Source: Phallusia fumigata (lineage: Eukaryota > Chordata > Ascidiacea > Phlebobranchia > Ascidiidae). From it: a stretch of 64,000 nucleotides of DNA. The translations under genes were made by a program, and so were the position numbers. Under the pieces are notes generated by a model. That model searched no databases and was not told the DNA's origin. It worked only from the letters and a program-made list of their open reading frames with translations. Where the stretch lies: the NCBI GenBank assembly GCA_008931825.1, contig QXVZ01023286.1, positions 189,625 through 253,624 on the forward strand, written 5' to 3'. Below, piece by piece: positions 33,520-46,100 of the stretch; the first letter of the stretch is position 1; each line of letters starts with the position of its first letter.

Positions 33520-36500
33520 TTTGAGTTTCTTGGGCCAAGTCAGCGCAGGAAAACAAAAAACACCTGAACAATCACTAAATCAGAAACAATTGCACAAATC
33601 CTTGCAAGGCACAGCAAAACAAGCTCCACAAATGGTAAACAGATGTAAAACTAAGCGACCAAACCCAAAATGCAATGCGTCATGTCTGTAGCAGCAGCAG
33701 AAACATCAAGTCAGTCTAACATCTTGGCTGCATGCCAACAAACATGGTTTGTGTACAAGAAGCTTCGGTGTGAGCTTGAACCAACAAGGCAACAAGAAAT
33801 AGACAAACATACAAGGTCTGCATATTTTGCAACCTTGTGTGCGTAAACGAAGACATTTACTCACTAGGCCTCTAATTTTAAAATTAGCCTCCCTAAGATT
33901 GAAACTAGTTCTACTGGACATAAATGTCTGTTTTGGTTTCCTTGAGACTTCTAGATTTTGCATTTGGAGAGGAGTCAAGTACCACTTGCAAATTTCCCAA
34001 ACAAAAACTGCTAAAAAATTGTCACAAATAATTAGACACACCTACTGTCCGAACAAGAGCCATAGCCCACTGGACAAAAATGTTTTGGGCAGTTGCGAGG
34101 CAATCACAGGAACCTAGGGCAAGAACAATGACTCTACAAGTATCAGCAGGTACTTTGAACAGTATCCATAACATTATCTTGCCATATTTTGATCCACAAG
34201 GACAATACTTTTAGAAACTTTTCCTGTTAATCCGGTTATGTATCTTTTTTACAGCAATTTGTCATCCTCGCTACTTATAAAACCAAAAATTCTGCATTTG
34301 CTTTTATGTCAGAGAAGAATACAATCACATGGGTTTTAACACTAAATTATGGCAACCAAAAAGGTATTGATACAGTTTGATACGCGGTCAAAATCAGATT
34401 GCACATTCAGTATCAATTACTGCAACCTTTATTATTTTACAAACCTGCCAATGTTTATGTTTTATATGTAGCACAACAAAAATGTTCCATTTGATCTGCA
34501 CTGGAGTACAGCAAGATGTAAAAATAGTAAATGACATTCATCATTACTATCAGCCATAATTTAAGGGTTTAGTTTAGTACAGAGGTCATGATAAAACAAA
34601 CAACATGATTGACTTATTTTTGCATCGAAAACTTTTGTAGCTTGTTGTTATGACATAAAAACAAAGAAAAATCCAAAAGAAAAATAGTTTTACCTTTTAG
34701 TTAGTGACCAAATAGACTTTTTTATGGCTGCCAGATTACAATTTGGTTGAAACAGGTCCTAGCAACTCTTTTAACGCTAAAAATCAGAAAGGCTATAAAT
34801 TCTCATGTATGCAACAAAATAAAGAGGAAATCTTATGTGCGATACACAAACAGAATTGTACCTTTATAGAGGATTAGAGGAACATGATTTTTATGGCCAG
34901 TCATTTTGCTAAAGGTGAAATTGCAAGGTCCACATAAATAGTAAATGCCAATTTGCTGAAAAATATGTCAATAATTTAATAAAACCAATGTAACTTTTAC
35001 TTTAAACTAAGCACTGGACACCACTAAAAATGACATTGGATAATATCCATCACATTTTTATGTGCACACTGACGAACTCAAAAATTAAACTAAATAGACG
35101 TTATACCAAATATAGTGTATTCCGTAGCGGCATTCAAAAAACACAACTTTTAAAAAATCCATGCCATTTTGCAATCCACATAGTATTTCGTGGCACATTT
35201 ATGTAGTTATGTTGTCGAAATAATATACAGGAATCAAGTAGCCAACAACAGTTACCTGTATTTTCATTTTCTTAAAATTCTAATTGTGCATCAAACAACA
35301 AAAAGATTTTACAATTTTATTCAAATGATTTGTCTAGATTTGAATGACAATATATATCCAAAAGACTCACCTTTAGATAAAGTGCTTTTTTCAGTTCAAA
35401 CTGTTTTTGATATTACACAATGTCTAGTCTCGTTGGAAAGTTTTAGTTTTTTTACTTCTCCTTATACAATGTTAAAATTGATTTATTTGCAAGAAATTTG
35501 CAATTAACTCAGTCAATCTTCTTCCAACAAAATGTAAATATGCCAAAAAAAAGGCAGATTAGTTAAATTCTGTGAACAAAATATTATTCAAATCTTTAAA
35601 ATTAAAAATAGGTTACTTTGGAACATATCTTGTTTGGAAAAAAATGACCTTACACACTCAGAACATACCGTTTTGGATATATCGGATCAGATAGGTGTAC
35701 TTATCAGCCCAGATTAAAGCAACTAAATACAAAAAAATCTGTTGCCAGTGACCAATACTGACCACAATAATAACTTACCACCACAAATTAATTTCAATGG
35801 ATGTCCACTGCACCTGTCCACAAAAAAAAAAACACAGGTATAGGAATGTTCAAAGTGATCATTGAAACCTGAGTCCTTCGAGAGCAAAAAGGAATGTCCA
35901 AAATTCTGTAAAAAAGACATCAAATTCACATTCAAATTTTCTGTTTATAGTTGGTTATATTTTAAGCGACATAAAAAACTTGTCAGCTAACATAAAACAC
36001 TATTTGAATGGCTATTTGGTGAAAACCTTTGCAGTTTTAGCAAAAAAGTCGAATGCATCATTTATCATGCAATTTGCCTGCCACGGCAAAAATTGTGCTT
36101 CGTCAGGTTTGTGTAGTTCATTGCAATCCCACAGTAGAGCTAAATTAAACAGCAGAATGATAAAATGCCGAAAAAATATTTCAGTAATACTTTGATTTAT
36201 CAAAACCCGGTAAAACAAAGAAAATACTATGGTTCGGGCAAATAGTATGCCAAATAAGAAAGATTTAAGTTAACACACACGTCACACACACACAAACATA
36301 CTACAATAATTGCAAACTATTTTTTTGTTTAACGAGTGACGACTAACGATAACGACGTCCCGCCAGATCAAATCAAGCGGAACGAAAACTAACAATAAAA
36401 ATCACACATCAGTTTTTTCTAAAATCTTGGTTTTGTTTTAAATGCAATCTTTTACACGGGTTTTGCATTAACTAGATGTGACCATTGAACGCTTGGCTGT

Positions 36501-36780
36501 CGCTTCATTTGATTTAAACCCAGCAGAAAGCTTTTAAATTGCTTTTTGATTTATGACTTCAAATAAGTTGAAAATTTTAGTCACAGGCAGTAAATAGTTT
36601 TAATTCGCTTCATTGATGTAGCCACTACCTAATGTGTGTCAGACTGTGACATGACAAGTACTGTAAGTGCCCTTGTGACGTTGTAAGTATCAATAAGATT
36701 GGTTTTGCAGGTGTTGCGTAAGGTGAAAATAAAAATATACATGTCTATATCTTTAGGAAAAGCATAGAACAATGTACTTA
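33520..36780. repeat. Long intergenic segment, paired with 24590-28560
   Basis: This is the partner of the segment downstream of T6, with the same order of landmarks and many small indels. It has neither the 25040-25490 insert nor a hAT element. Open frames on both strands are not preserved between the two copies, except for the relic pieces near 35779-36218. Confidence 0.6.
35779..36218 (-). pseudogene. Second copy of the unidentified minus-strand relic gene
   Basis: Bases 36218-36012 contain an open frame with LFNLALLWDCNELHKPDEAQ, then FLPWQANCMINDAF and DFFAKTAKVFTK. Bases 35813-35779, bounded by a pyrimidine-rich AG and by GTAAGTT, read VQWTSIEINLWW. Both pieces match the relic at 27519-27845 at protein level. 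The product is unknown. Confidence 0.4.
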
Positions 36781-37870
36781 TATCCTGAGCAAAGTTGCAA
36801 CTTTTGGAAACATAGGATCTGTCCAACTAGAAATGTCGAAAACATAATTATCCGTAACACGGGCAATTACTCCTGTGAGGACAGTAGGTTTTTTATTTTT
36901 ACGCTTTATCTGAATCATTCTCATACCCTTACGCGTGGCGGTACGCGTTGTTTCATGGCCCTGCTTCCTTTTCCAAGTACGGGCATAGTGGGAATTTTCA
37001 ATAATTTTGTTGCTAGACCCCAAGAACCCAGAGGTTGTCATCCATCTACTTACACATACCAAGGCAAGGGACGTTGTTGTGGGAAGATACAACGCTATGA
37101 AGAAGTCACCGGCAAACCTGTGTCTTTTGTTAAATACAGACTCTGTTGGGGTTTTGTTACATATAGACTACGCTGCCTATTGTTACATAGCAGACTTGTG
37201 ACATTCATTGACCGAACAGTCCTTTGGTTTTCGTTTTAGCATTGATGTAGGCTAAAATGTCAAATAAAAGTTGGGGCACTTTCGATATCGCATCAAGAAT
37301 TTGCATTTTAAAAAAAACAATAAGCGAGCTGTAAAAAAACTTGAAAAGCTGGCAAATTAGGCAGAACGGCCTTTATACTGTTATTGGTATATAGCTAGCG
37401 TGTCACAGTCTTCATTTCCATGGTTTATATGGGTTGAAGGCTTGAGAAAAAGGATTTGCTTATGGTGTTGGCCGCAGAATTCAATTGCTTCACCAGACTT
37501 GATTTTGTCAACTTGGGCAGTTTTGGGCATTTTGTTTCGGGACCAGAGGGCTCCTTCAACAAGGGCGTTCGTTGCGGGCTTTTACAACAAACCCTTTGTA
37601 TACGAACCAGGGAGTCGATGAGGTTATTTCCCATTTATTTACCCTACAGTTAGGGTCTTTTGATTGAACCACATACGATGTAATATATTGAGGGTCTTAT
37701 GTTACCAGGCGTCTGGTGTCTTTTGTTACAAACAGCGCAACGCGAAGTGTCACAGGCTTTTAGTTCCCGTTTTCGTGCTTTCGTGGTAGCAGCAAGGGAA
37801 GTGAACATTGCTTTATACAGCTCATTTTAAAATCAAACAACAATAGATTTGTGAGAAAAATATTTTAAAA
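36781..37870. other. Spacer before gene T8 with exon-1 relic
   Basis: A 155-codon open frame (36772-37239) overlaps a diverged copy of the 12900-13100 repeat and has no counterpart in that copy, so I do not call it a gene. Bases 37437-37508 hold a decayed exon 1. Confidence 0.45.
37437..37508 (+). pseudogene. Decayed exon 1 of the tetraspan family
   Basis: GCTTATGGTGTTGGCCGCAG, AATTCAATTGCTTC and then CACCAGACTTGATT match the TM1 coding part of class II exons (compare 22940-23010). About 27 bp from the middle are missing. No donor site or further exons belong to it; gene T8 has its own exon 1 at 37871. Confidence 0.7.
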
Positions 37871-39717
37871 ATGAGAAAGGATCAGCGGTTCAATGAAATT
37901 TCGCTTGTGGTGCTGGCTGCTGTTCTGTTTATTCTGTGCAGTTTGGCTCTTTTTTTGCCGGATTTGATTGTCGGAACAATGTCCAAGTAATTTGTAGATT
38001 TTTAAACATGGACAAATAATAGATATTTTCGATCATACCATTGGTAATTAGGGAAATATTCAAACAAGTCTAAATGGAAGGTAAATCATTGATAGCCAAT
38101 ATTTTACAGCGATGTGGTAGCACGCACATCAAAAGTATGCTAAATGATGAAAAAAGAATTTTAGTACCAGAAGGATTATTTTTGATTTTAAAAGTATAGT
38201 GTGCGTAAAAACTATTGCGTGTGTTGACGATTGCTTCAGTAAAAAGGGAACTGGACGTGGACGGTTGTCGTGACAATCCTTTAAACCGTTTGAGCCTCTT
38301 ACGTTGTGAAATCAGAGACTTTTTTCTATTTGTGGACAATATACTTGTTTCAGAGGGGACGCGGAGAAATTTATGGAAGCCCTTCCTGAAGAAAGTGAAA
38401 ACGAAAATCAGAAAGTCCAAGCCCAAATTGGCTTTTTTATGTCTTTTATCAATGGCATCGTCGACGGTAACAACAGGGAAGGTGGGGAAAAACCGTAAAC
38501 GCAAAAAGGGTATTAAAATAGGCCTGAACTTGTTACAGTCCTAATATCACCTACTGGCCTCCATGTTTTCGTTTGGTGCGGAATGCGAAATGGCGATAAG
38601 GCTCAACTCTAGAGCAGTGTTTTCCAACCTCTTTTGTTTTGCGGCACCCTTTTGCGGAGACTTATCAATCGCGGCACCCATAGCGGCTTACATGTCAATT
38701 TTAAATGCAACAATGCCGACTGTCATTTTGCATGTTAATAAACATCAACTAAGTCAGTCTATTTTGCAAGAATTGTTCACCGTAGTACGGGGGGTAATAC
38801 TTAACTTATTGGCCGGGGTACCCCTGAGCCCTGCAAACGGCACCTCAGTGTGCCGCGGCACCCCGGTTGGGAAACACTGCTTTAAGGTGCAGGAGTCCGA
38901 AGTACAGGACCGCGTTTAAAAAAAGATTAATTTTTATCTTAAAGATTTTGCACTTACCACCATCCCATAATTCTAAGTCATTGGGCCAATTAAATTACGG
39001 TTACTATGGGCACTACGGTACTTAAAACGCGCTAGGCCATTTTTCTTCAAAACAGCATCATCATCGCAGAGGAAAAATAAATCAAGTGTCACGAGGTTCG
39101 TCTAGTATTAAACAAAAAGTAATGTTGCCTTTTTCAGGCATGGTCGGTGTTTTTGGATTCGCTCTGCTTTCGACATTGTCCTCGTTTATTACCCTGCTCT
39201 TAGCAATTCAATTGTTGTGTCAGGACACATGCCCTTGTTCTGAGAAGTGTGAAGATGGATGCATATGGCTTAGCGAACAGCTTAGCAACTTGGCGAAATC
39301 CAACTACTCATCAGGTAACTTAAAACAATTAAAAAGCCCAAGTTTTTGTGTAACACGTACATTTGAACATGGTTACACACGTGCGAACACATTGGGTCCT
39401 GCACCAAGTACCGGATTTAGATACAATCTGAATAGGTTATGCAGAACACATAAGCATTGGATACCTATGTTCAAAAGCAAAAAAAATTGAAATATGTGTT
39501 TGTAGGTGTGTCCGGTTTTGCAGCGTTTTCAATGACCGCTTTCACTGCTAAGGACTTGGAAGGAGGATATGTGGGAACAAATTTTTATTTGCAAATTATG
39601 GCAAGCTGCGTGTCCGCCATAATTCACGTAAACAGGTCAAGCATAGAAAAAAATGTGAAAAGGAAAAGGTCAAAGCAAAGAGTCCGATCCCAAAAACCCC
39701 CAGTGAAAGACGTTTAG
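37871..39717 (+). CDS. Tetraspan-family gene T8, complete, four exons
   Basis: Exons are 37871-37986, 38354-38481, 39138-39314 and 39506-39717; they sum to 633 bp (210 residues) with phases 2, 1 and 1. Exon 1 encodes MRKDQRFNEISLVVLAAVLF and PDLIVGTMSK. The loop GDAEKFMEALPEESENENQ has lost the NAT site found in T3 to T7. The Cys cluster reads CQDTCPCSEKCEDGC. Exon 4 reads GVSGFAAFSMTAF, AKDLEGGYVGTNF and TM4, then a strongly basic tail (EKNVKRKRSKQRVRSQKPP) unlike the acidic tails of T5 to T7. Intron 2 contains a hAT MITE. It is the last intact family member before the sulfotransferase array. Confidence 0.87.
38615..38879. mobile_element. hAT MITE in intron 2 of T8
   Basis: This is a 265-bp element with inverted ends CAGTGTTTTCCAACC and GGTTGGGAAACACTG. 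The left 8-bp flank CTCTAGAG fits the hAT target consensus nTCTAGAn. The right flank is CTTTAAGG, a diverged duplicate (5 of 8). It is non-coding. Confidence 0.85.
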
Positions 39718-39733
39718 GTTTCTTTGTTTAAAC

Positions 39734-40080
39734 CAGGGGTGCAACCTGTTTTACTGGAGGGCCAAATACAATACCCCGCATTAGACCGCGGGCTGAAACT
39801 TTGTTCAACACAAGTTGGTTTTGTCTTATCGCATTTTGAAGAAAAACATTCCGTTTACAAAGGAATTTCGTTTCCGTTGTTCGCTTTATTTTTCTAGCGG
39901 CATTATTACGCTAAGGATAATAAACTAAACTCCGGTCGGTTGCGCAACGTACATAAAATGTGATGCACTGAAATCATTTCGCGGGCCACATTCCATTTAA
40001 CATCCACACATCTCCACGGGCCGCACAATTTCTATTAGCGGGCCGCATTTGGCCCGCGGGCCGCAGGTTGCCCACCCCGG
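39734..40080. mobile_element. hAT MITE with palindromic target site, 16 bp after T8
   Basis: This is a 347-bp element with ends CAGGGGTGCAACCTG and CAGGTTGCCCACCCCGG. It is flanked by an exact 8-bp duplication, GTTTAAAC (39726-39733 and 40081-40088). It is rich in GGCCCGCGGGCC-type sequence near the ends and non-coding. It begins just past the T8 stop codon, so it may lie within the 3' UTR. Confidence 0.92.
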
Positions 40081-41130
40081 GTTTAAACGATATACTTGTA
40101 ATTGTAGAAATAGAACAATGCTTTACATTAAAACAATTGTGCTTTCTGGTTGCGAATCGGTAGTTGTGAACAAATCAGCAAGTGTATCTATTACCCCTCT
40201 GTTAATTTAATGCTACTCATTATTGATAGTGCTTTGATCGTTTGTCAGTAGTACTTACCTGATCCTACACTTAATTTTTTTGTTAAGATCACGACGTTTT
40301 GCTCGTACTTAGTATGACCAAATCAACTACGCGACTTTATTCTTAGCCAGTGATAGGTATACCGAAAAGCCTTTTCAACCCTCCGTATGGTTTATTGTAC
40401 TATTGTATATAACCAGCCACAACTATTTAACTAAGTACAAAGAAAATAATGACACATAATGTGAAATCAAAACTGTTCGTGCGACTTTTGGCGTTCCATT
40501 TCGGCCCCGAAAACATGGCTTGTTTTTCTTGTCATTTTGTCGAGTCTGAAAAGTACGTTATTCGACCAGCAGGCCCTTTTTATATTTTTTGTGACTAATG
40601 GGTTTAGAAGCAGTATAAGGATAAGTAAGCCCCTATAGCCACGAAAAAAGATGCGCCCTTGGTAAAAAAATATCAGCCAACGCAAACACTAGGTGGTACA
40701 AAGCACTGTTCCACGAGTGTCGTGTTTAGAAATCAACATTGCATGACAAGTGGTTTATGCTAGTCAGGCGCAAGTCGTTCTAGCGTTTGATAAAAAATAC
40801 ATGAAAAAAACAGTGAGCAATTAGCGCTAGCTGGTAGAGATATATTTTGTACCAACAATTGCATAGGGATGGATTTCAACAGTGTGTCGTTGCTTTACCT
40901 TTAGATACATTTCAAAATATTTGCGTTTTTATAAGGTAGAATTTAAGGGGGGTTTTACGTGTACGACTTGTACTATAGTTGCCTTGCAAGTCTCCTGTTA
41001 AAAAACTATTAAAACAGTCTCTCCCGGTTGTCATTAGGGATTAAGACAAGTTCAAAATAAGATAATCGTAATTTAATCAATTTTTTAGGGTTTACTGCAC
41101 AACACTCGTTGGATAACTGGGTTGGGACGT

Positions 41131-41224
41131 GCAATTTGTGCATACTAATACTAATGCAAATTGTGCATACTAATACTAATGCAAATTGTGCATACTAATA
41201 CTAATACTAATGCAATTTGTGCAT
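41131..41224. repeat. 25-bp minisatellite with octamer-like motifs
   Basis: Three and a half units of GCAAATTGTGCATACTAAT plus ACTAAT. ATGCAAAT, the POU/Oct octamer, occurs at 41154-41161 and 41179-41186. Unit B has the array at 50448-50535; unit C has only one unit near 60632. It lies about 1.9 kb before each sulfotransferase start. Confidence 0.8.
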
Positions 41225-43074
41225 AAAAAACTAGCATCGATTGTCTACGTTTAAAAAACGCAATTTGCACATAGTTTCCCAAGATTGTCGTAAATATTTA
41301 GGTATGGGCTAAGTACAGGTTTATTAGGACCTAATTTAAAACTATAGACAGAAATTGCTTGCTGTCACTGTCAAGTAACTTTGACCTTGCACCGTTGTAT
41401 TTTTAATTTAGTTGAACGGGACAAAACCAGCTAAAAAAAGGGGCCAGAGAGACCATGGTGGTTACTTAATCTTAAAAATCTCGTACCCAGAGTTAATGCT
41501 TGATTAGGTTGGTGTAATGTGATAAATTTACATTGATTAGCCGTTGTAACCATGGACTACGCAAGTTACTGTTACAAGCAACCTTCGTACAGTGAACAGT
41601 GATGTATTCTTAAATGTCCAAAAAGTACAAACAATGGAGAGTATTTTCCAAGCTGAGGCTCTCACCAGGGCAAGGATTATGTTTATCAGTCTGTTGTGTT
41701 GGTCTACGCGCACAAAATTACTCGCTTGAAGCGGGTTATCGAGCGTGCTTGGTGCTGTCAACCGCAAATTTGATGTTTAAAAAATCCGAAATTCGTCTGA
41801 AATAAATTTGTAGAGCCAATGAATCGATGCAGGCCAGCGCTTTTGTTTACAGAAAACGTTTTGCAAACGACGTATACAAACTATTGTTAATGTATACCGC
41901 GACGCAAACAATGCGGTAACATTCACCGAAAGCCAATGTCAAGTAGTCCTTGATTAAGGCCTTCAGCCTCAATACGTTTGCCACCATGTTGGGCTTGTCT
42001 TTATGCGCTCGTTGCCTTCAGGAGAAGCGAAACTTGATAGCTAACACTCGATTTATGGGTGATTTTCTTTCACCCAACTGACAATCAATGAAGGTGGTTG
42101 GGTTTTAACAAAATAATTTGATGATATGACCCTCAGACTGTTCTCGCAACATTTCGCAACGACAAAAGTAAATGGTGGGAACTCTTAGTGTTCCTGCATG
42201 TAATATCTTTTTTCTTGAACGTTTAGGCATGCCCAGTTTCAAACTTCACCACATACCAGCAAGCACATTCAACTGTTGTTTGCGCTGGCAGTTTTTTGAA
42301 GCATTGAAAAGGGCCAAAGGCTTTTAAAAACCTGAAGTGGCACACTGTTTATCCGCAACAATTTCATGCAGACTAGGTTCCCGTATATGTATACACATCA
42401 CGTTTTATACGTTTACATCATACCAGTGTTTACACTCACATTAAGGCTTGTCACATACCTGACAAGTTATCGCAAAGCAAAACAGGACGATGTTGTAATC
42501 CAACACGGTCTAAAAAAGGGTACAAAAACATCTTGGGCCTCAAGCAGACACGTCACTTACAGTCAGTTACACACCTTTTGACCAAGGTTCGTTGGCTGCA
42601 GCTTAAACGAACCTTCAAATGTTTTATGTGAACTCGGACGAAAATGTTCTTTACGTGATGAAAGCCAATATGAAATTAGTTACATTCAAAACCAATGTTG
42701 AACTATTTACATAATTGGTTGCAGTTATGCAATATTCCAATGATTTGAATCTGCAGAGAGGCGGATGTCGTTGTAATTAATGGAGTTTGTAGTCATACAA
42801 TGGATAGTACATGTTTTTTTGCAAGACCGTTGCTGCCAGGCGTAGTAATGACAGCTATCAGCTTTTCCAGCAATTTACCGCAACCAACGGTTCGACGTCC
42901 TTATATGTATTTAGGGTAAATATTTGAGGAATTGTAATGTCGCCGTGGTCGCTGTAACTTCGAATGTAGAAACTGACGGGCTGTACGAATGTTGTAATAC
43001 TGGAATCCTGTAAAACCATTCACTGGATAACGCCACCGTTTTCTAACCCACTAACAACCCGCGAAGAATACGTT

Positions 43075-43100
43075 ACTTCCTACACCGGAAATCAACACCC
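43075..43100 (+). promoter_or_regulatory. Conserved ETS-like pair just upstream of CHST-A
   Basis: ACTTCCTACACCGGAAATC places two GGAA cores in opposite orientation ending 8 bp before the ATG. The same arrangement starts exactly 26 bp before the ATG in copies B (52501) and C (62680), while flanking sequence varies. It may be promoter, 5' UTR, or both. Confidence 0.5.
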
Positions 43101-46100
43101 ATGGCCGAGCGAAAACATATACGTAGATTTACCGCCTTCGCTTTGCTGTTGACGACAATTACTTTGCTATCATCCGCTTGTTACCACTTCATCCTGTCAT
43201 CCCACAAGGATCATAACATTGATGCCAAACAGGGCCCGCTGCCGACGCCGCATCACCGAGGCCGCACAGACGCCGTAATCCTGCTTACCCAAATGCGTTC
43301 CGGTTCCAGCGTTTTGGGGGAGATTTTTAACCAACGTACCGACGTGACGTATTTTTACGAACCTATCATACCGTTTTCGCAGACGAAGTGCGAAGAACTG
43401 CTGGATGATCGACTTAAGGTTTTAAGCAAGATCGTCAACTGCCGGTTTGATTTGGAGGAGCATTATGCGCGAGGGTTTAACGCCACCAAATTCGCTGACA
43501 ATTATGGGTGAGTTTTGACTAATTAGGATTTTGTTTGTTGACCCCACATTTAAAACGACTGTAATTTGCTGTTTTTAGGGAAGGTTAAGTTTTCACTATG
43601 TTTTGCGTTGGGGAGTTGTCCATTCGAACAGGGTCGCAGGGTATATTTGTAAGTACCCTCCACCTCCCAAATGGTGTTTAGAGCTTTTGGGGACCTTTTA
43701 GCCTTAAAAGTTATAAGGCGCCAATTTCTGTTGCAAACCTTTCATCACCAAAACCATCAACCATTTTACACCATCATTTTAACGTTTTTACGTTGCGCAG
43801 CTATTTCCGGCCTGGTGATTGATTTAGTACTATTGTGTCGCTATGTTTTCTTTCACCAAGCGAAAAAAACTCAACTCTACTTCTATACACTTATGTTGGA
43901 ACAGCTAATTCCATCGAGTCAACTACAGCTTGTTATAATCCCACACTATGTTTGACTAATGGAACTTTTACCCCACGCATAGAGCTGCTGTGTATCACCA
44001 TGCTATCACATACTTAACAGCCTAAAGCACATAGAAATAAATGCGTGGTTGATTACACAAAAAACTCCTGCGCGGTGACGCACACGTTCCAGTTTTTAAT
44101 CAGGCACGACTTTATAATAGGAAATGATCGAACGGAACTGCAATGAGACAGATAGCTGGACGACGGACCCTAACGAGCATGACGCATTCGGGCCTTATTC
44201 AAACCACCTATAATAAAAATAAAATTAACAAACAAACATACACGAGGTTCATTTTCCTTACAGCTGAACTGTTAAGTACCTTCACAAAAAGTAATATTTT
44301 TGAGATAGTGTTTGAGTTTTCTAAATATGTTGCGATGTGCTTTGTCAAATTCTTTTCATCACACTGTCCAACATTTTATTTCTGAATAGATGCATGACAA
44401 CCAAGATCTGTTTCACGAAGGACACCAAAAACAGTCGCTTCATGTCCAGGGATACCGATCTCTGCAAGTTGGACAAGCACAACATGCAGGAATGCCCCAA
44501 GCCAATGGACCTGGAAAAATTATCAAAACACTGTCGGAATAGCCTGATACGAGCTATGAAGGTGGGAGAAAGCAACCAAGTTCTTTGTCACCGTTTCGCG
44601 TATCGATTTGTGGTTTAAAGTGGTTTGTTTGTGTGGGTATCTTCTCTAATGGACCTTTATTTAAGTCACCTTTTGTAATGGACCTTCAGTTAAGGTTTAA
44701 AGTTCGTTTGTGTGGGTATCTTTGGTCATGGATATTTAGTTAAGTCACTTTCACCTTGACTTGTTTTTGCGATTTTGGTTTTCAGAGCTTGGATTTGGTT
44801 TAACTGAGTAAGTGTATTCGACCAACTCAAAGGCTGTAAAAGATTTTGTTAAAAAGGTTGGTAAAAGGATCAAATTGAATTACGTTCTTACCAACCAAGC
44901 ACTCGACCACCTGTGTAAATGGGTAATGGGGAACATTTTATGTGTCTGTTTCAGAAGTACGTCCAATTGGACACAAACCAAAAACATAGTTACGCACCAA
45001 AACCGTTCGGAGGTCTAATATCCGCTCACCTAATCACGCTGCAGATTAAAAACGAATCAGTAAAAGGGATTTCTCCAATTTGCCTAAGTTTGAAGTACTC
45101 TTGAAACTGATAACCCTGAGCATTTCAGGTGATATATCTCTGCAAATTGGAGTGGCTGGTCCCACTGTTATCGAGTCAAACGCCCAATGTCAAAGTTGTA
45201 CATCTTGTTCGAGATCCACGAGCCACTATCAACTCGAGAGTGCGGTCCAACAAGTCGAAAAACCGAATTCCAGCCGTCAGGTAAAGAAAGAAATTGTATT
45301 TATTTGCACAACAGCTTAATAAGCCTAGTGGCGGCCACGGACAAAGAAAGCACACAAAAGGCGCTGATAAAGTGTGCCAATCATCAGTTAAAAATAGTAC
45401 ATATTTAACCACAGTGACGCATCTGTAGTTTGAAATACCTTTGCGATGGCAATTCGTTGGAAAAGCCCTATTTGGCACGTGTACATTGCAAATTTCATCC
45501 TGTAGATTCTGTAGTTCGGTATAATTTAACCAATACAACACCGTTCTTACTTTAGCTCAGTTTTATTTGCACAATGAACCAGACTTAAAACAGCCGAAAA
45601 CGCAGGTGAAATACGATGTTTAAATTGATGCGCAGTTTCTGATCAAATGTGGTTTATAAATTTATTATAAATGCAGACGATATTTTTATAAAATTAAATG
45701 ACCTTGTCTTGAATAAAAAAGAAAGGGTTAAATAGTTAGTGCAGGTGTAAGGGAGCCTGGAGTAAAATAGGCCCTCCTATTTTCTGCATTCGATTAGACT
45801 CCTATCAAATTTCATGTCGGGTCGCGTTTATTTACATTGGCGAACCCACTAAGGCGGTAGCGGGGCAACTGCAAAAATCGTTAAATGCAAATTTTACCTT
45901 ACAAAAGTAAATTCAAACCTATACAAAACATAGCCAAACTGTACATTGCTAATCTTATTAAGAATCATTTTCATTTTTGAAACATAGTCGATTTAACGCG
46001 GTCTCCAAAATGGTGTACCTTATAGGCATTGTGCTTGTCAGTTTAAATCTTCGTTTACAGTCCATTTAACAAAATAGTGCTTTCACTATTTTAAAAACAT

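Noticed and set aside
36772-37239. 155-codon open frame and an overlapping 64-codon frame
   Set aside because: The longer frame overlaps a diverged copy of the 12900-13100 repeat, has no second copy and no recognisable domain.
44787-44808. Possible mini-exon (TTTTCAG, then AGCTTGGATTTG..., then GTAAGT) between CHST-A exons 2 and 3
   Set aside because: It would put an in-frame stop (GTT TAA) in both A and B. Joining exon 2 straight to 45129 keeps the frame and the expected spacing between family motifs.
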